Notes: generated from the sequence alone by a model not told the origin. A DNA stretch of 44,116 nucleotides from Branchiibius sp. NY16-3462-2 (GCF_001594145.1 NZ_LVCF01000041.1:1-44116); one strand, 5' to 3'. Positions 25,467-34,452 are shown, counted from the first letter of the stretch. Translations and numbers: made by a program.

Positions 25467-26276
25467 TCACCCGGGTTGATCCACCGGGCACCAGTACGTC
25501 GTGCGGCCACCCACCGTGCCACGTGAGAGTGCCGCTCCGCAGCGTGGGCAATGTCCGGATTTGCCTCGCGCCCGGGCGAATTCGCCGGTGTGCACTCCGC
25601 CGTGGCTGACCGCGAAACGGATCGCTGCGCGAAGATCGCGGCGCAGACGGTCCAGTTCCGCCACCGACAGGTCGCTTGCCGCTCGCCGGGGATCCAGCCT
25701 TGCGCGCCAGAGCGCTTCGTCTGCCAGCAGGTTGCCGACGCCGGCCACCACCGACTGGTCCATCAGGCGTGCTTTCACGGGGGCGTTGCTGCGGTGGAAG
25801 CGCTCACGGAAGTCCTCGCGGGTGATGTGTTCCGCGTCCGGGCCGAGCGCCGTACGGGCAGGATCCAGACGGGCCCGACCCAGGCGGCGCTTGTCGTGCA
25901 GCGCCAGCCCGCCGCCGTCCTCGAACGTGATGCTGAACCGGGTCCACGACGGGTCGTCCCGGCCGCTGCGCAACCGCTCGGGCAGGTAGTCCCCGCCCTC
26001 GTCGACGCGGCCGTCGGGGCCGGTCACCAGGATGCGGCCGCTCATCCCCAGGTGCAGGCCGAGTTCGGGGCCGTCGTCGGAGGTCTCCACCCACATGGTC
26101 TTGCCCTGCCGGTGGGCGGCGGTCAGTTCGCGGCCGACCAAGGCGGCACGGATGTCGCCTGGCGCGTGGGGGCGGCACTCGTAGGTGTCGGTGTCGTCGA
26201 CATCGGCGATGCGCCGGTGCAGCGCGGACCGTTCGATGGTTGCGCGGGCGCTTTCGACCTCAGGCAGTTCCGGCAC
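25467..26276 (-). CDS. Fpg/Nei family DNA glycosylase
   Basis: A 269-aa base-excision repair enzyme. After the start, PELPEVESARATIE gives the catalytic N-terminal proline and Glu of the family. RQGKTMWVETSDDGPELGLHLGMSGRI holds the beta-strand lysine, and LMDQSVVAGVGNLLADEALWRARLDP is the helix-two-turn-helix. The C-terminal zinc finger begins HCPRCG, but its last ligand pair reads YWCPVD, so the usual fourth cysteine is Asp. The start GTG 26276 is fixed by the need for Pro at position 2; the longer frame is not used. It is divergent from the ADP-ribosylglycohydrolase gene with a 40-bp gap. Fpg versus Nei-like specificity is not resolvable here. Confidence 0.87.
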   Translation of the reverse strand: MPELPEVESARATIERSALHRRIADVDDTDTYECRPHAPGDIRAALVGRELTAAHRQGKTMWVETSDDGPELGLHLGMSGRILVTGPDGRVDEGGDYLPERLRSGRDDPSWTRFSITFEDGGGLALHDKRRLGRARLDPARTALGPDAEHITREDFRERFHRSNAPVKARLMDQSVVAGVGNLLADEALWRARLDPRRAASDLSVAELDRLRRDLRAAIRFAVSHGGVHTGEFARARGKSGHCPRCGAALSRGTVGGRTTYWCPVDQPG

Positions 26277-26316
26277 GACGCCCAGTCTCGCCCATGGGCT
26301 GGGGGAGGATGACCCC

Positions 26317-27699
26317 GTGGAGTACATCTCGGATCTCGACCGTCGGTTCGGCATCTCCCAGGAGCCGTACAGCCGCACCCTGCACGAGTTGACCCAGGCG
26401 GAAGAGACCGGGCACGACGTGTCGACGTTGCGTGCCGCGGTGAGTGCGCTGTCGTCATCGGGCGCGGATGATGCGCAGTTGGAAGTGATCTACGCGCAGA
26501 TTCCGCAAGAGCCGGTGGCTGGCTGGCCGTACTACGAGCCCTCCGACCTTGACGCGATCGTTGCGGCGCTGCCCGCGTCCTCCCCGCCTGCGGCGACCGA
26601 TCGTCTTGATGACCGCCTGCGAGGTGCGTGGTACGGGCAGATCGTCGGCAACATGCTGGGTAAACCGGTCGAATTCGGTTGGAGCCGAGGCGATCTGAAG
26701 GACTACCTGGTTGCTCAGGGCGCGTACCCGCTGCAGGACTACGTGCCGATCTCCGACCAGGAACTCGCCCGGCTGTCCGCCGGTGGACGGCACGAGGACA
26801 TCTGGCGCCCCGAGGTCCGCGGCTTTGTCCCGGGCGCGATGGACTACGCGGCAGTGTCGCGCGGCCGGATCGACGGCGGGGTCCGCGATGACGACATCGA
26901 CTGGAGCATCCTCAACCTGGCCTTGCTGGAGGAGTGCGGGACCGGTTTCACGGCCTACGACCTGGCCCGCACCTGGCTGACCCGGATGCCGGTCTACCAG
27001 ACCTACACAGCCGAGCGCGCGGCGTACGACAATCTCGTCCGGGAGGTGCCGCTCGAGCACGTCGGCGCCTTCCACAATCCCTACCGCGAATGGATCGGCG
27101 CGCTGATCCGCGCTGACGTCTTCGGGTACATCAACCCCGGAAACCCCCGCGCCGCAGCGCTATTGGCGCACCGCGACGCCCATCTGTCGCACCGGGCGAA
27201 CGGGATCTACGGCGAGATGTGGGCGGCTGCCCTGGTCGCGTCAGCCTTCACCGCACCGACACCGATCGCCTCGCTCGAGGAGTCCCTGCGGCACATCCCG
27301 CCCACCTCGCGGCTGGCCCACGAGGTGCGTGCCGTCCTCGCCGACTACACGGCGGGGCGCAGCTGGGACCAGGCGATGGACGCGCTGGACGCGCGCTACG
27401 CCGGGATGAGTTGGATCCACACCCTGAACAACGCGGGTGCCCTGACCGCTGCCATCGCGTACGGCGCGGGGGACTTCAGCGCCACGATCGGCCTGGCCGT
27501 GCTGGCCGCCCTCGATACTGACTCCATCGGCGCCACGGCGGGCTCCTGGGCGGGCGCGTTCAACGGGTACGACGCCCTGCCGTCCCACTGGATCGATCCG
27601 CTCGAAGGGCGCACGCGCAGTGCGGTTTTCGGGTTCGGTGAGGTGCAGATCGAGGACTTGGTTCGCCGTACCGCAGCTGTCTCGGTGGTCGCCGACTAG
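26317..27699 (+). CDS. ADP-ribosylglycohydrolase family protein
   Basis: A 460-aa member of the ADP-ribosylglycohydrolase fold. An N-terminal extension of about 100 aa (EYISDLDRRFGISQEPY, then GWPYYEPSDLDAIVAALP) precedes the core DRLRGAWYGQIVGNMLGKPVEFG. Metal-site residues are in VRDDDIDWSILNL and in LAALDTDSIGATAGSWAGAF (the DTD motif), with HRANGIYGEMWAAALVASAF between them. Family members remove ADP-ribose or related ribofuranosyl groups. The gene is convergent with the LacI gene (4-bp CTAG overlap) and next to a sugar regulon, so a carbohydrate or nucleoside substrate is possible. GTG at 26317 has GGGGGAGG 8 bases upstream. Confidence 0.82.
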   Translation: MEYISDLDRRFGISQEPYSRTLHELTQAEETGHDVSTLRAAVSALSSSGADDAQLEVIYAQIPQEPVAGWPYYEPSDLDAIVAALPASSPPAATDRLDDRLRGAWYGQIVGNMLGKPVEFGWSRGDLKDYLVAQGAYPLQDYVPISDQELARLSAGGRHEDIWRPEVRGFVPGAMDYAAVSRGRIDGGVRDDDIDWSILNLALLEECGTGFTAYDLARTWLTRMPVYQTYTAERAAYDNLVREVPLEHVGAFHNPYREWIGALIRADVFGYINPGNPRAAALLAHRDAHLSHRANGIYGEMWAAALVASAFTAPTPIASLEESLRHIPPTSRLAHEVRAVLADYTAGRSWDQAMDALDARYAGMSWIHTLNNAGALTAAIAYGAGDFSATIGLAVLAALDTDSIGATAGSWAGAFNGYDALPSHWIDPLEGRTRSAVFGFGEVQIEDLVRRTAAVSVVAD

Positions 27700-28709
27700 C
27701 CTGCGTGCCGCCCCGTTGTAGCGCGAGCTTCGAGACGGTAGGACAGCTCGACGTCTCGCGCGTTCTCGCGGGCGGCGTGCGCTTCGAACCGTTGGCCGAC
27801 CAAGGCAACCGCGGCTTCGGCGATCCCCGCCTTGTCCGGGACGACCGTCGACAGCGGGGGATTGGTGAACTCCGTCTCCTCAGACCCGTCGAAGCCGATG
27901 ATCGCCACATCGTCAGGGACCGACCGGCCGGCCGCGAGCGCTTGGTGCAGCGCCCCTACCGCGAGTTGGTCGTTGAGGCAGAAGACCGCCTCGGGCGGCT
28001 CGGGCAGTCGCAAGAGCCGGGCCATCGCGGCTGCCCCGTCGGCCCGGTGGAACTGGTCGACGCCCACGACGTAGTCGTCGGGGACAGCTAGTCCGGCGGT
28101 GGCGAGGGCCTCGCGGTACCCACGCAATCGTTGAACCGCCGTCTCTCGGTGCGGCAACTCACCGATCGCCGCGATGCGCCGGCGGCCCGTGTCGATCAGA
28201 TGCTGCACGGCCGCCCGGGCGGCCGAAACGTTGTCGATACCCACGTGGTCCAGTGGCAGCCCGATCTCATGCTCGCCGATGAGCACCAGCGGGAAATGCG
28301 GATCGAGCTGTCGAAGGTCCTCCGCGGTGACCGCCTCCAGGCTCAGGATCGCACCGTCCACGACATGCGATCCCAGGCCGGCGACGAGTTCGTGCTCGCG
28401 CTGCCGCGTGCCGAAGGTCTGTTCGACCAGCACCGTCCAGCCGCGGCGGTGCGCCGCAGCGATCACCAGGGCAGACAGTTCGCCGAAGTAGGGGATGCCG
28501 AGCTCGGGCACGATCAGCGCGAGGAAGCCGGTCCGCCCGCGACGCAGATTGCGCGCGCTGATGTTGGGACGGTAACCCGTTGCCGCCAGGGCCTTTTCGA
28601 CCTTCTCCCGGTTCGTCTCGGTCACGAACGAATAGCCGTTGACCACGTTGGAGACGGTCTTCACCGAGACGCCGGCCAGTTCGGCGACGTCCTTGAGGGT
28701 CACGACCAT
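27696..28709 (-). CDS. LacI family transcriptional repressor
   Basis: A 337-aa regulator. The N-terminal HTH reads LKDVAELAGVSVKTVSNVVNG (residues 5-25) with the hinge helix around YRPNISARNLRRGRTG. The periplasmic-binding-like core includes LIVPELGIPYFGELSALVIAAAHRRGW, a DNVSAARAAVQHLIDTGRRRIAAIG segment and IIGFDGSEETEFTNPPLSTV near the C-terminus. AAGGAGA lies 5 bases before ATG 28709. It is divergent from the GH2 gene and the 214-bp gap between them carries an operator candidate found again before the ABC transporter genes, so it very probably represses both units until the imported sugar or a derivative is bound. Confidence 0.9.
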   Translation of the reverse strand: MVVTLKDVAELAGVSVKTVSNVVNGYSFVTETNREKVEKALAATGYRPNISARNLRRGRTGFLALIVPELGIPYFGELSALVIAAAHRRGWTVLVEQTFGTRQREHELVAGLGSHVVDGAILSLEAVTAEDLRQLDPHFPLVLIGEHEIGLPLDHVGIDNVSAARAAVQHLIDTGRRRIAAIGELPHRETAVQRLRGYREALATAGLAVPDDYVVGVDQFHRADGAAAMARLLRLPEPPEAVFCLNDQLAVGALHQALAAGRSVPDDVAIIGFDGSEETEFTNPPLSTVVPDKAGIAEAAVALVGQRFEAHAARENARDVELSYRLEARATTGRHAG

Positions 28710-28817
28710 CGGTGTCTCCTTCCACAGAGCGCAGGCGGCCCGGGCCGGGTGGGTGTGATCACGTCAATCTGATCATCGTCTCGGGGCTCGCACCGATGAT
28801 ATGGGTCGGATCGGGGG

Positions 28818-28844
28818 TTTACAACGCTGTTCCAACGATGTAAA
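28818..28844. promoter_or_regulatory. LacI-type operator candidate O1 (GH2 promoter)
   Basis: Half sites TTTACAACG (28818-28826) and CGATGTAAA (28836-28844) are inverted with one mismatch in nine, separated by nine bases. The first 26 bases are identical to 31611-31636. It lies between the LacI gene and the GH2 gene, about 80 bp ahead of the GH2 start. Confidence 0.7.
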
Positions 28845-28922
28845 CCAGCTAGGTGGTTGCTGTGGTCCAGATCACATACCCGTTGCAGCAGCCTCCCGAC
28901 GTCCTCGATCCCAGGAGTCCTG

Positions 28923-31487
28923 ATGTCCCGACCGCCGAACCCCCTCGCATCCCCGCACCACCGTCCCGTGGCCCACGTCGTACGCCGATGGGCCAGCTTG
29001 CTGGTCGCGGCGTGCGTGGGACTGGCGATGCTGCTGCCCGTGACGGCGCGGGCAGATGACACACCACCCCAGCCGCCGACGTGGAGCGGAAAAGTCGCTC
29101 CCCTGAACACTCCGTGGACCACGCAGGTCACCCCGGACAATGCGCTGCCGGACTATCCCCGGCCGCAGCTGGGCCGGCCTTCGGTGGCTGCGCCGGAGTG
29201 GACGAACCTGAACGGACTGTGGCAGTACCAGCCGACGGACGGCTACAGCTCGCTGCCGTTCGGAAAGAATCTGAAGCAACAGATCCTGGTGCCCTACCCG
29301 ACGGAGTCTGCGTTGTCGGGGATCCAGGCACATTCCGACTTCATGATCTACCGCCGGACGGTTAGCGTGCCGGCCGCCTACACGGCCGGTGGGCGCCACG
29401 TCCGGTTGAACTTCGGGGCGGTCAGTTACGAGGCATCGGTCTACGTCAACCGCACCCTGGTCGCCCATCACACCGGCGGCTACACCGCGTTCAGCGCGGA
29501 CATCACCAGTGCCCTGAAAAAGAGCGGCACGAACGAGATCCTGGTGGCTGTCCATGCACCGGTCGACGGTGCGGACATCCCGGTCGGCAAGCAGAGCCTG
29601 AAGCCCGGTGGCATCTTCTACACCGCGTCATCCGGGATCTGGCAGACGGTGTGGATGGAACCGGTTCAGCCGGTCAGCATCGCCACCGTCGTCGCCACAC
29701 CCCGTTCCAATCTGAAGGCATTCGACGTCAAGGCGACGTTCAACGGCTCGGCGGCCAACGCAACGCTGAAGGTCACGGCCTTTGCGAACGGCAAGGCGGT
29801 CGCATCATCATCGGGAAGTGCGACCGGCACGTTCCGGCTGAATCTGCCCAAGCCACGGCTGTGGTCGCCGACCGACCCGTTCCTCTACACCTTCAAGGTG
29901 TCGCTGACCAAGAATGGCCGCACCGACACCGTGGAGTCCTACGCGGGGCTGCGCACGATCGCGGTCAAGAACGTCGATGGCAAGCAGCGCATTGTGCTCA
30001 ACGGCAAGCCCACCTTCTTGCTGGGCACGCTCGACCAGGGGTTCTGGCCTGATGGCATCTACACGGCGCCGACCGACGATGCCCTCAAGTTCGACATCCA
30101 GAAGACGAAAGACCTGGGCTTCAACACGATTCGTAAGCACATCAAGGTCGAGCCGGCCCGGTGGTACTACTGGGCCGACAAACTGGGGTTGATGGTCTGG
30201 CAGGATGCGCCGTCGCTACCCGCAGGCGAGGGCAGTGGCAACAACGCCAGCGCCCAGGCCGACTTCCGCTCGGAGGTCACGGCCATGGTCAACCAGCTCA
30301 AGGGCGAGACCTCCATCATCGGCTGGATCCCGTTCAACGAGGGTTGGGGCCAGTGGAGTATCCAGGCTGCGGCAGACGTCACGACCCAGATCAAGGCGAT
30401 CGACCCGACGCGCCTGGTGAACTCCCGCAGCGGCGCGAACTGCTGTGAGACGCCTGGCGACCCCGGAAGCGGAAACATCATCGACTGGCACGTCTACCAG
30501 GGCCCGGCACTGCCCGCCCCGGACGCGACCCGGGCCTCCATTGACGGTGAGCACGGTGGCCTGACCCTCAGCGTCGAAGGTCACCGCTGGCCGGGTGCTG
30601 ATGTGAATCCGTATGGTTCCGTTCCGGATTCGGCGGCGTTGACCAAGGGGTACGTCGAGAACACGGCGGTCCTGCGGGACGTCGGCGCGCCGTACGGGCT
30701 CTCGGGAAGCATCTACACCCAGATCACGGACGTCGAAAACGAGCAGAACGGGTTGTTCACCTACGACCGCAAGGTCGAGAAGCCGGACGAGGCGGCTGTG
30801 CGGGCGGTTAACCTGCAGACCATCGCGGCCGGCTCCCAGCCCATTCCGCAACCGCCGGCCGGGACCCCGGGCCTGGAGGGCGTGGGGCACTGGAAGCTGA
30901 ATGACGGTTCGGGTACGACGGCCGCGGACTCCGCGGGCGACCACCCGTTGACGCTGGCTGGAGCGACCTGGAGCCCGGACGGTCTGGTCTTCAACGGGTC
31001 GGCCAGCGCCGAAACGCAGGCGCCGGTGCTCAACACGCGTGGGACCAACTTCTCGGTTTCCGCGTGGGTCAGGGCCGACCAGTTCGGTGGTGCCTTCCAG
31101 ACCGTGGTGAGCGAGGACGGCGACAATAACAGCGCGTTCTTCCTGCAGTACTCAGGACAGGACCAACGCTGGGCGTTCTCCTTCGTCGGTGCGCGAGCCA
31201 TCGCCGCCGACCTCGGCCAACCGGTGGCCGGCCGGTGGTATCACCTGGTTGGCGTTCGCGACACTGTCGCCTCGACCCTGAGCATCTACGTGGACGGGCA
31301 GAAGGCTGGCACGACCAGCGTGCTGGGCACCGCCGACGTGGGCACCGGCCCGTTCGCCGTGGGCCGGGGCAAGTACGGCGGTAAGCCGGTCGACTTCCTG
31401 ACCGGGACCGTCGATGACGTGCGTGCCTACGACCGGGCGCTGTCCGCCGACGAGGTGGCGGCACTGTTCACGGCAGGTCGTCCCTGA
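28923..31487 (+). CDS. Secreted glycoside hydrolase family 2 enzyme with LamG domain
   Basis: An 854-aa secreted enzyme. A signal peptide (RRWASLLVAACVGLAMLL, cleavage likely after ARA) is followed by the GH2 sugar-binding jelly roll (WTNLNGLWQYQ, HSDFMIYRRTVSVP), an immunoglobulin-like domain and the TIM barrel. The acid/base Glu is E473 in FNEGWGQW; E543 in DGEHGGL is a candidate nucleophile; YTQITDVENEQNGLFTYDR closes the barrel. From about residue 652 a LamG/concanavalin-like module (HWKLNDGSGTTAADSAG, FSVSAWVRADQ, STLSIYVDGQ) probably binds glycan. GH2 includes galactosidases, glucuronidases, arabinosidases and bacterial beta-D-galactofuranosidases. ATG 28923 has AGGAG 5 bases upstream. 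Confidence 0.88.
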   Translation: MSRPPNPLASPHHRPVAHVVRRWASLLVAACVGLAMLLPVTARADDTPPQPPTWSGKVAPLNTPWTTQVTPDNALPDYPRPQLGRPSVAAPEWTNLNGLWQYQPTDGYSSLPFGKNLKQQILVPYPTESALSGIQAHSDFMIYRRTVSVPAAYTAGGRHVRLNFGAVSYEASVYVNRTLVAHHTGGYTAFSADITSALKKSGTNEILVAVHAPVDGADIPVGKQSLKPGGIFYTASSGIWQTVWMEPVQPVSIATVVATPRSNLKAFDVKATFNGSAANATLKVTAFANGKAVASSSGSATGTFRLNLPKPRLWSPTDPFLYTFKVSLTKNGRTDTVESYAGLRTIAVKNVDGKQRIVLNGKPTFLLGTLDQGFWPDGIYTAPTDDALKFDIQKTKDLGFNTIRKHIKVEPARWYYWADKLGLMVWQDAPSLPAGEGSGNNASAQADFRSEVTAMVNQLKGETSIIGWIPFNEGWGQWSIQAAADVTTQIKAIDPTRLVNSRSGANCCETPGDPGSGNIIDWHVYQGPALPAPDATRASIDGEHGGLTLSVEGHRWPGADVNPYGSVPDSAALTKGYVENTAVLRDVGAPYGLSGSIYTQITDVENEQNGLFTYDRKVEKPDEAAVRAVNLQTIAAGSQPIPQPPAGTPGLEGVGHWKLNDGSGTTAADSAGDHPLTLAGATWSPDGLVFNGSASAETQAPVLNTRGTNFSVSAWVRADQFGGAFQTVVSEDGDNNSAFFLQYSGQDQRWAFSFVGARAIAADLGQPVAGRWYHLVGVRDTVASTLSIYVDGQKAGTTSVLGTADVGTGPFAVGRGKYGGKPVDFLTGTVDDVRAYDRALSADEVAALFTAGRP

Positions 31488-31508
31488 CCGGGTCGTACCA
31501 CCCTTCGT

Positions 31509-31555
31509 GACGCCGTGGGGACGCAACCGGGCTGCGGCCGCGTCCCCACGGCGTC
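31509..31555 (+). terminator. Hairpin terminator after GH2 gene
   Basis: GACGCCGTGGGGACGC (31509-31524) pairs perfectly over 16 bp with GCGTCCCCACGGCGTC (31540-31555) around a 15-base loop, 21 bp past the stop. No U-tract follows. It separates the GH2 gene from the transporter operon, which has its own operator. Confidence 0.75.
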
Positions 31556-31610
31556 GAAAAGGCCCGGACAACGGTTCAATAACGACCGTGACCTGGCTCA
31601 CAAAATTGTC

Positions 31611-31636
31611 TTTACAACGCTGTTCCAACGATGTAA
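31611..31636. promoter_or_regulatory. LacI-type operator candidate O2 (ABC transporter promoter)
   Basis: All 26 bases are identical to 28818-28843; the 27th differs (C instead of A). TTTACA at 31611-31616 followed after 17 bases by TAACAC (31634-31639) could also be read as -35/-10 boxes, which would put the operator over the promoter; the -10 is weak. It lies 63 bp before the binding-protein gene. Confidence 0.7.
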
Positions 31637-31698
31637 CACTGTCCGAGGTTGCCCGCACGCTCGCCTGACCGGCGAACGCACTGCCCGAAGGAGCGCAG

Positions 31699-32790
31699 AT
31701 GAACCACCTCATGTCCCACCGCACCCGGCCGGTGGCTCTGGCTATCGGTGCCGTCATGGCCCTGTCCCTCGCTGGCTGCTCCAAAGCAGAAAACGCCGGT
31801 GGATCGACCGCCGGTGGGTCGGCTACTGGTGGTGGCCCTGCCGCGTCAGCCGCCGCCAGCCAGAGTTCCGGCGGCGACTGCACGATCGCCCAGACCGGTT
31901 ATCCCAAGATCGATCTGACCAAGGCCAAGGTCGGCTTTTCCCAATCGGAGAAGGAGGGCAACCCGTTCCGGATCGCCGAGACCCAGTCCATCAAGGATGA
32001 AGCGGCCAAACTCGGGATCACCAACCTGCTCACCACGAACGCCCAGAGCGACCTCAACAAGCAGATCAGCGACATCAAGTCGATGCTGGCCCAGGGCGCG
32101 CAAGCCCTGATCGTCGCTCCACTGAACTCCGATGGATTGCAGCCGGCTCTCGATGCGGCCAAGGCCAAGAAGGTGCCCGTCGTCACCATCGACCGGCTGG
32201 TCACCTCGAAACCGTGCACCGACTACCTCACCTTCATCGGCTCCAATTTCGTTCAGCAGGGCCAGCGTGCTGCGGACGCGATGGACAAAGCGACCGGAGG
32301 AAAGGGCGAGGTGGCCATCCTCCTGGGTGCCTCCGGCAACAACGTGACGACCGACCGCACCAAGGGCTTCAAGGACGAACTGGCCAAGTACCCCGGCCTG
32401 AAGGTCGTCGTCGAGCAGACCGGTGAGTTCGACCGGGCCAAGGGCCAGTCGGTGATGGAGCAACTGATCCAGAGCCACCCGGAGATCACTGCCGTCTACG
32501 CCGAGAACGACGAGATGGGCATCGGCGCCGTCAATGCGCTCAAGGCGGCGGGCAAGAGCCCGGGCAAGGACGTGAAGGTCGTGTCCATCGACGGGACCAA
32601 GAACGCCGTCCAACTGATCACCAAGGGCGAATACAACGCCGTGATCGAGTCCAACCCCCGCTTCGGTCCGCTGGCGTTCAAGGCACTGCAGGACTTCGAG
32701 GCAGGCCAACCAGTTCCGAACAAGATCGTCATCAGCGACGACCAGTACGACTCCAGCAACGCGGCGCAGAAGGTCAACAACGCCTACTGA
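31699..32790 (+). CDS. Sugar ABC transporter substrate-binding lipoprotein (YtfQ-like)
   Basis: A 363-aa extracellular lipoprotein: hydrophobic leader ending in the lipobox LAGC, then a Gly/Ser/Ala linker. The type I periplasmic-binding fold shows KVGFSQSEKEGNPFRIAETQSIKDEA, DIKSMLAQGAQALIVAPLNSDGL, PVVTIDRLVTSKPC, TTDRTKGFKDELAKYPGLKVV, VYAENDEMGIGAVNALKAAG and VKVVSIDGTKNAV, the same order and wording as E. coli YtfQ, the galactofuranose-binding protein. Related proteins bind other furanose sugars or fructose. AAGGAG lies 5 bases before ATG 31699. It heads the four-gene importer plus RbsD/FucU operon behind operator O2. Confidence 0.9.
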   Translation: MNHLMSHRTRPVALAIGAVMALSLAGCSKAENAGGSTAGGSATGGGPAASAAASQSSGGDCTIAQTGYPKIDLTKAKVGFSQSEKEGNPFRIAETQSIKDEAAKLGITNLLTTNAQSDLNKQISDIKSMLAQGAQALIVAPLNSDGLQPALDAAKAKKVPVVTIDRLVTSKPCTDYLTFIGSNFVQQGQRAADAMDKATGGKGEVAILLGASGNNVTTDRTKGFKDELAKYPGLKVVVEQTGEFDRAKGQSVMEQLIQSHPEITAVYAENDEMGIGAVNALKAAGKSPGKDVKVVSIDGTKNAVQLITKGEYNAVIESNPRFGPLAFKALQDFEAGQPVPNKIVISDDQYDSSNAAQKVNNAY

Positions 32791-32862
32791 TGCGCCGTCG
32801 GTAGTTCTGCGGGCGGTGGGCCGGACCGGCCCACCGCCTCGCTGATCCCTAAGGAGTGAAGG

Positions 32863-34452
32863 ATGACGCAGTCTTCGCAGCCGACACTGCAGGTGCACGG
32901 CGCGACGAAGCGGTTCGGTGGCACGGTCGCGCTCGACGACGTGACGTTCGAGTTGCAGCCCGGCTCAGTGCACGCGCTGATCGGGGAGAACGGCGCCGGG
33001 AAGTCGACGCTGATCAAGGTGCTGACCGGCGTCTATCAACTCGATGAAGGCGACCTGCGGCTGCGCGGTGAGCCGGTCCACTTCGCTGAGCCGGCCGACG
33101 CCCAACGTGCCGGTATCTCCACCATCTACCAGGAAGTGAATCTGATCCCGCTGCGCAGCGTCGCCGCGAACATCTTCATGGGCCGCGAACCGACCCGCTT
33201 CGGCTTGGTGGACAAACGGCGCATGGAGCGGGAGGCCGCCGAGCATCTCGACCGGCTGGGGATCGAGGTCGACGTACGCCGACCGGTCGGGTCGCTCGGT
33301 CTGGGCGCCCAGCAGATGGTGGCCCTGGCGCGGGCCGTGTCCACGGCGGCGGACGTCGTCATCATGGACGAGCCAACCTCCTCCCTTGAACCGCGGGAGG
33401 TCGCCACCCTGTTCTCCGTGATCGAGCGGCTGCACCAGCAGGGCATCGCCATCATCTATGTCTCGCACCGGCTGGATGAGTTGTACGCCGTGTGCGACAC
33501 CGTCACGGTGCTGCGGGACGGGCGCCGTGTACACACCGGCCCCCTGGCGGAGCTGCCCCGCCTGGAACTGGTCTCGATGATGTTGGGCCGGGACGCGGGG
33601 GAGGTCCGGGCGCACGGCGCGACGACCTTAGGTGAACGAGGTCACGAGGTGGATGAGTCGGCCCCGTTGCTCCTGGAGGCCGACCACCTGCGCAGCCGCG
33701 GCCGGATCGAGGATGTCACCGTCCGGATCCGACCCGGTGAAATCGTCGGTCTGGCAGGCCTGCTCGGATCGGGCCGCAGTGAGACGGCCCGCACGATCCT
33801 GGGCGCACTGCCGCGTGACGGCGGTGACGTGACTGTTGCCGGGCAGGCGGTTCCTGGCGGCAACATCGCGGCGTCGATGCGCGCTGGGATCAGCATGCTG
33901 GCCGAGGACCGCAAGACCGACGGGATCATTCCGCACCTGTCCATCCGCGACAACATCTGTCTCGCAGCGCTTCCCGCGCTGTCTTCGGCCGGACTGGTCA
34001 ATCGCGACAAGCAGGACGCGCTGGTGCGCGATCTGATGCAGCGACTACGGATCAAGGCGTCCGGACCGGATCAAAAGGTCGTCGAACTGTCCGGGGGCAA
34101 CCAGCAGAAGGTGCTTCTCGCGCGATGGCTGGCAACCCATCCCAAGGTCTTGTTGCTGGACGAACCCACGCGGGGGATCGATGTGGGAGCCAAGGCGGAG
34201 GTGCAGGCTCTGATCGAAGAGTTGGCCCGCGACGGACTGGGGGTGCTGCTGATCTCTTCGGAACTGGAGGAAATGGTTGACGGCCCGGATCGGGTGGTCG
34301 TGCTGCGGGACGGCCGTTCGGTGCTCGAACTGGATGAGCAGGAGGTCACCGCGGACCGGATTCTCGGCGCGTACGCCGCGGACGGCGAACCAACCTTCGA
34401 GGAGATCATCGAAGAGGCAGCCGTCGGGTCTGATGGGGACGAGCCACGATGA
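32863..34452 (+). CDS. Sugar ABC transporter ATP-binding protein (YtfR/MglA type, two domains)
   Basis: A 529-aa fused double ATPase of the ribose/galactose importer class. The first domain has Walker A GENGAGKST, Walker B VVIMDEPTSSLEP and a degenerate signature LGAQQMVALARA. The second has the non-canonical Walker A GLLGSGRSE typical of this class, signature LSGGNQQKVLLARWL and Walker B VLLLDEPTRGIDVG. ATG at 32863 has AAGGAG about 6 bases upstream and lies 72 bp after the binding-protein gene; its stop overlaps the first permease in ATGA. Confidence 0.94.
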   Translation: MTQSSQPTLQVHGATKRFGGTVALDDVTFELQPGSVHALIGENGAGKSTLIKVLTGVYQLDEGDLRLRGEPVHFAEPADAQRAGISTIYQEVNLIPLRSVAANIFMGREPTRFGLVDKRRMEREAAEHLDRLGIEVDVRRPVGSLGLGAQQMVALARAVSTAADVVIMDEPTSSLEPREVATLFSVIERLHQQGIAIIYVSHRLDELYAVCDTVTVLRDGRRVHTGPLAELPRLELVSMMLGRDAGEVRAHGATTLGERGHEVDESAPLLLEADHLRSRGRIEDVTVRIRPGEIVGLAGLLGSGRSETARTILGALPRDGGDVTVAGQAVPGGNIAASMRAGISMLAEDRKTDGIIPHLSIRDNICLAALPALSSAGLVNRDKQDALVRDLMQRLRIKASGPDQKVVELSGGNQQKVLLARWLATHPKVLLLDEPTRGIDVGAKAEVQALIEELARDGLGVLLISSELEEMVDGPDRVVVLRDGRSVLELDEQEVTADRILGAYAADGEPTFEEIIEEAAVGSDGDEPR

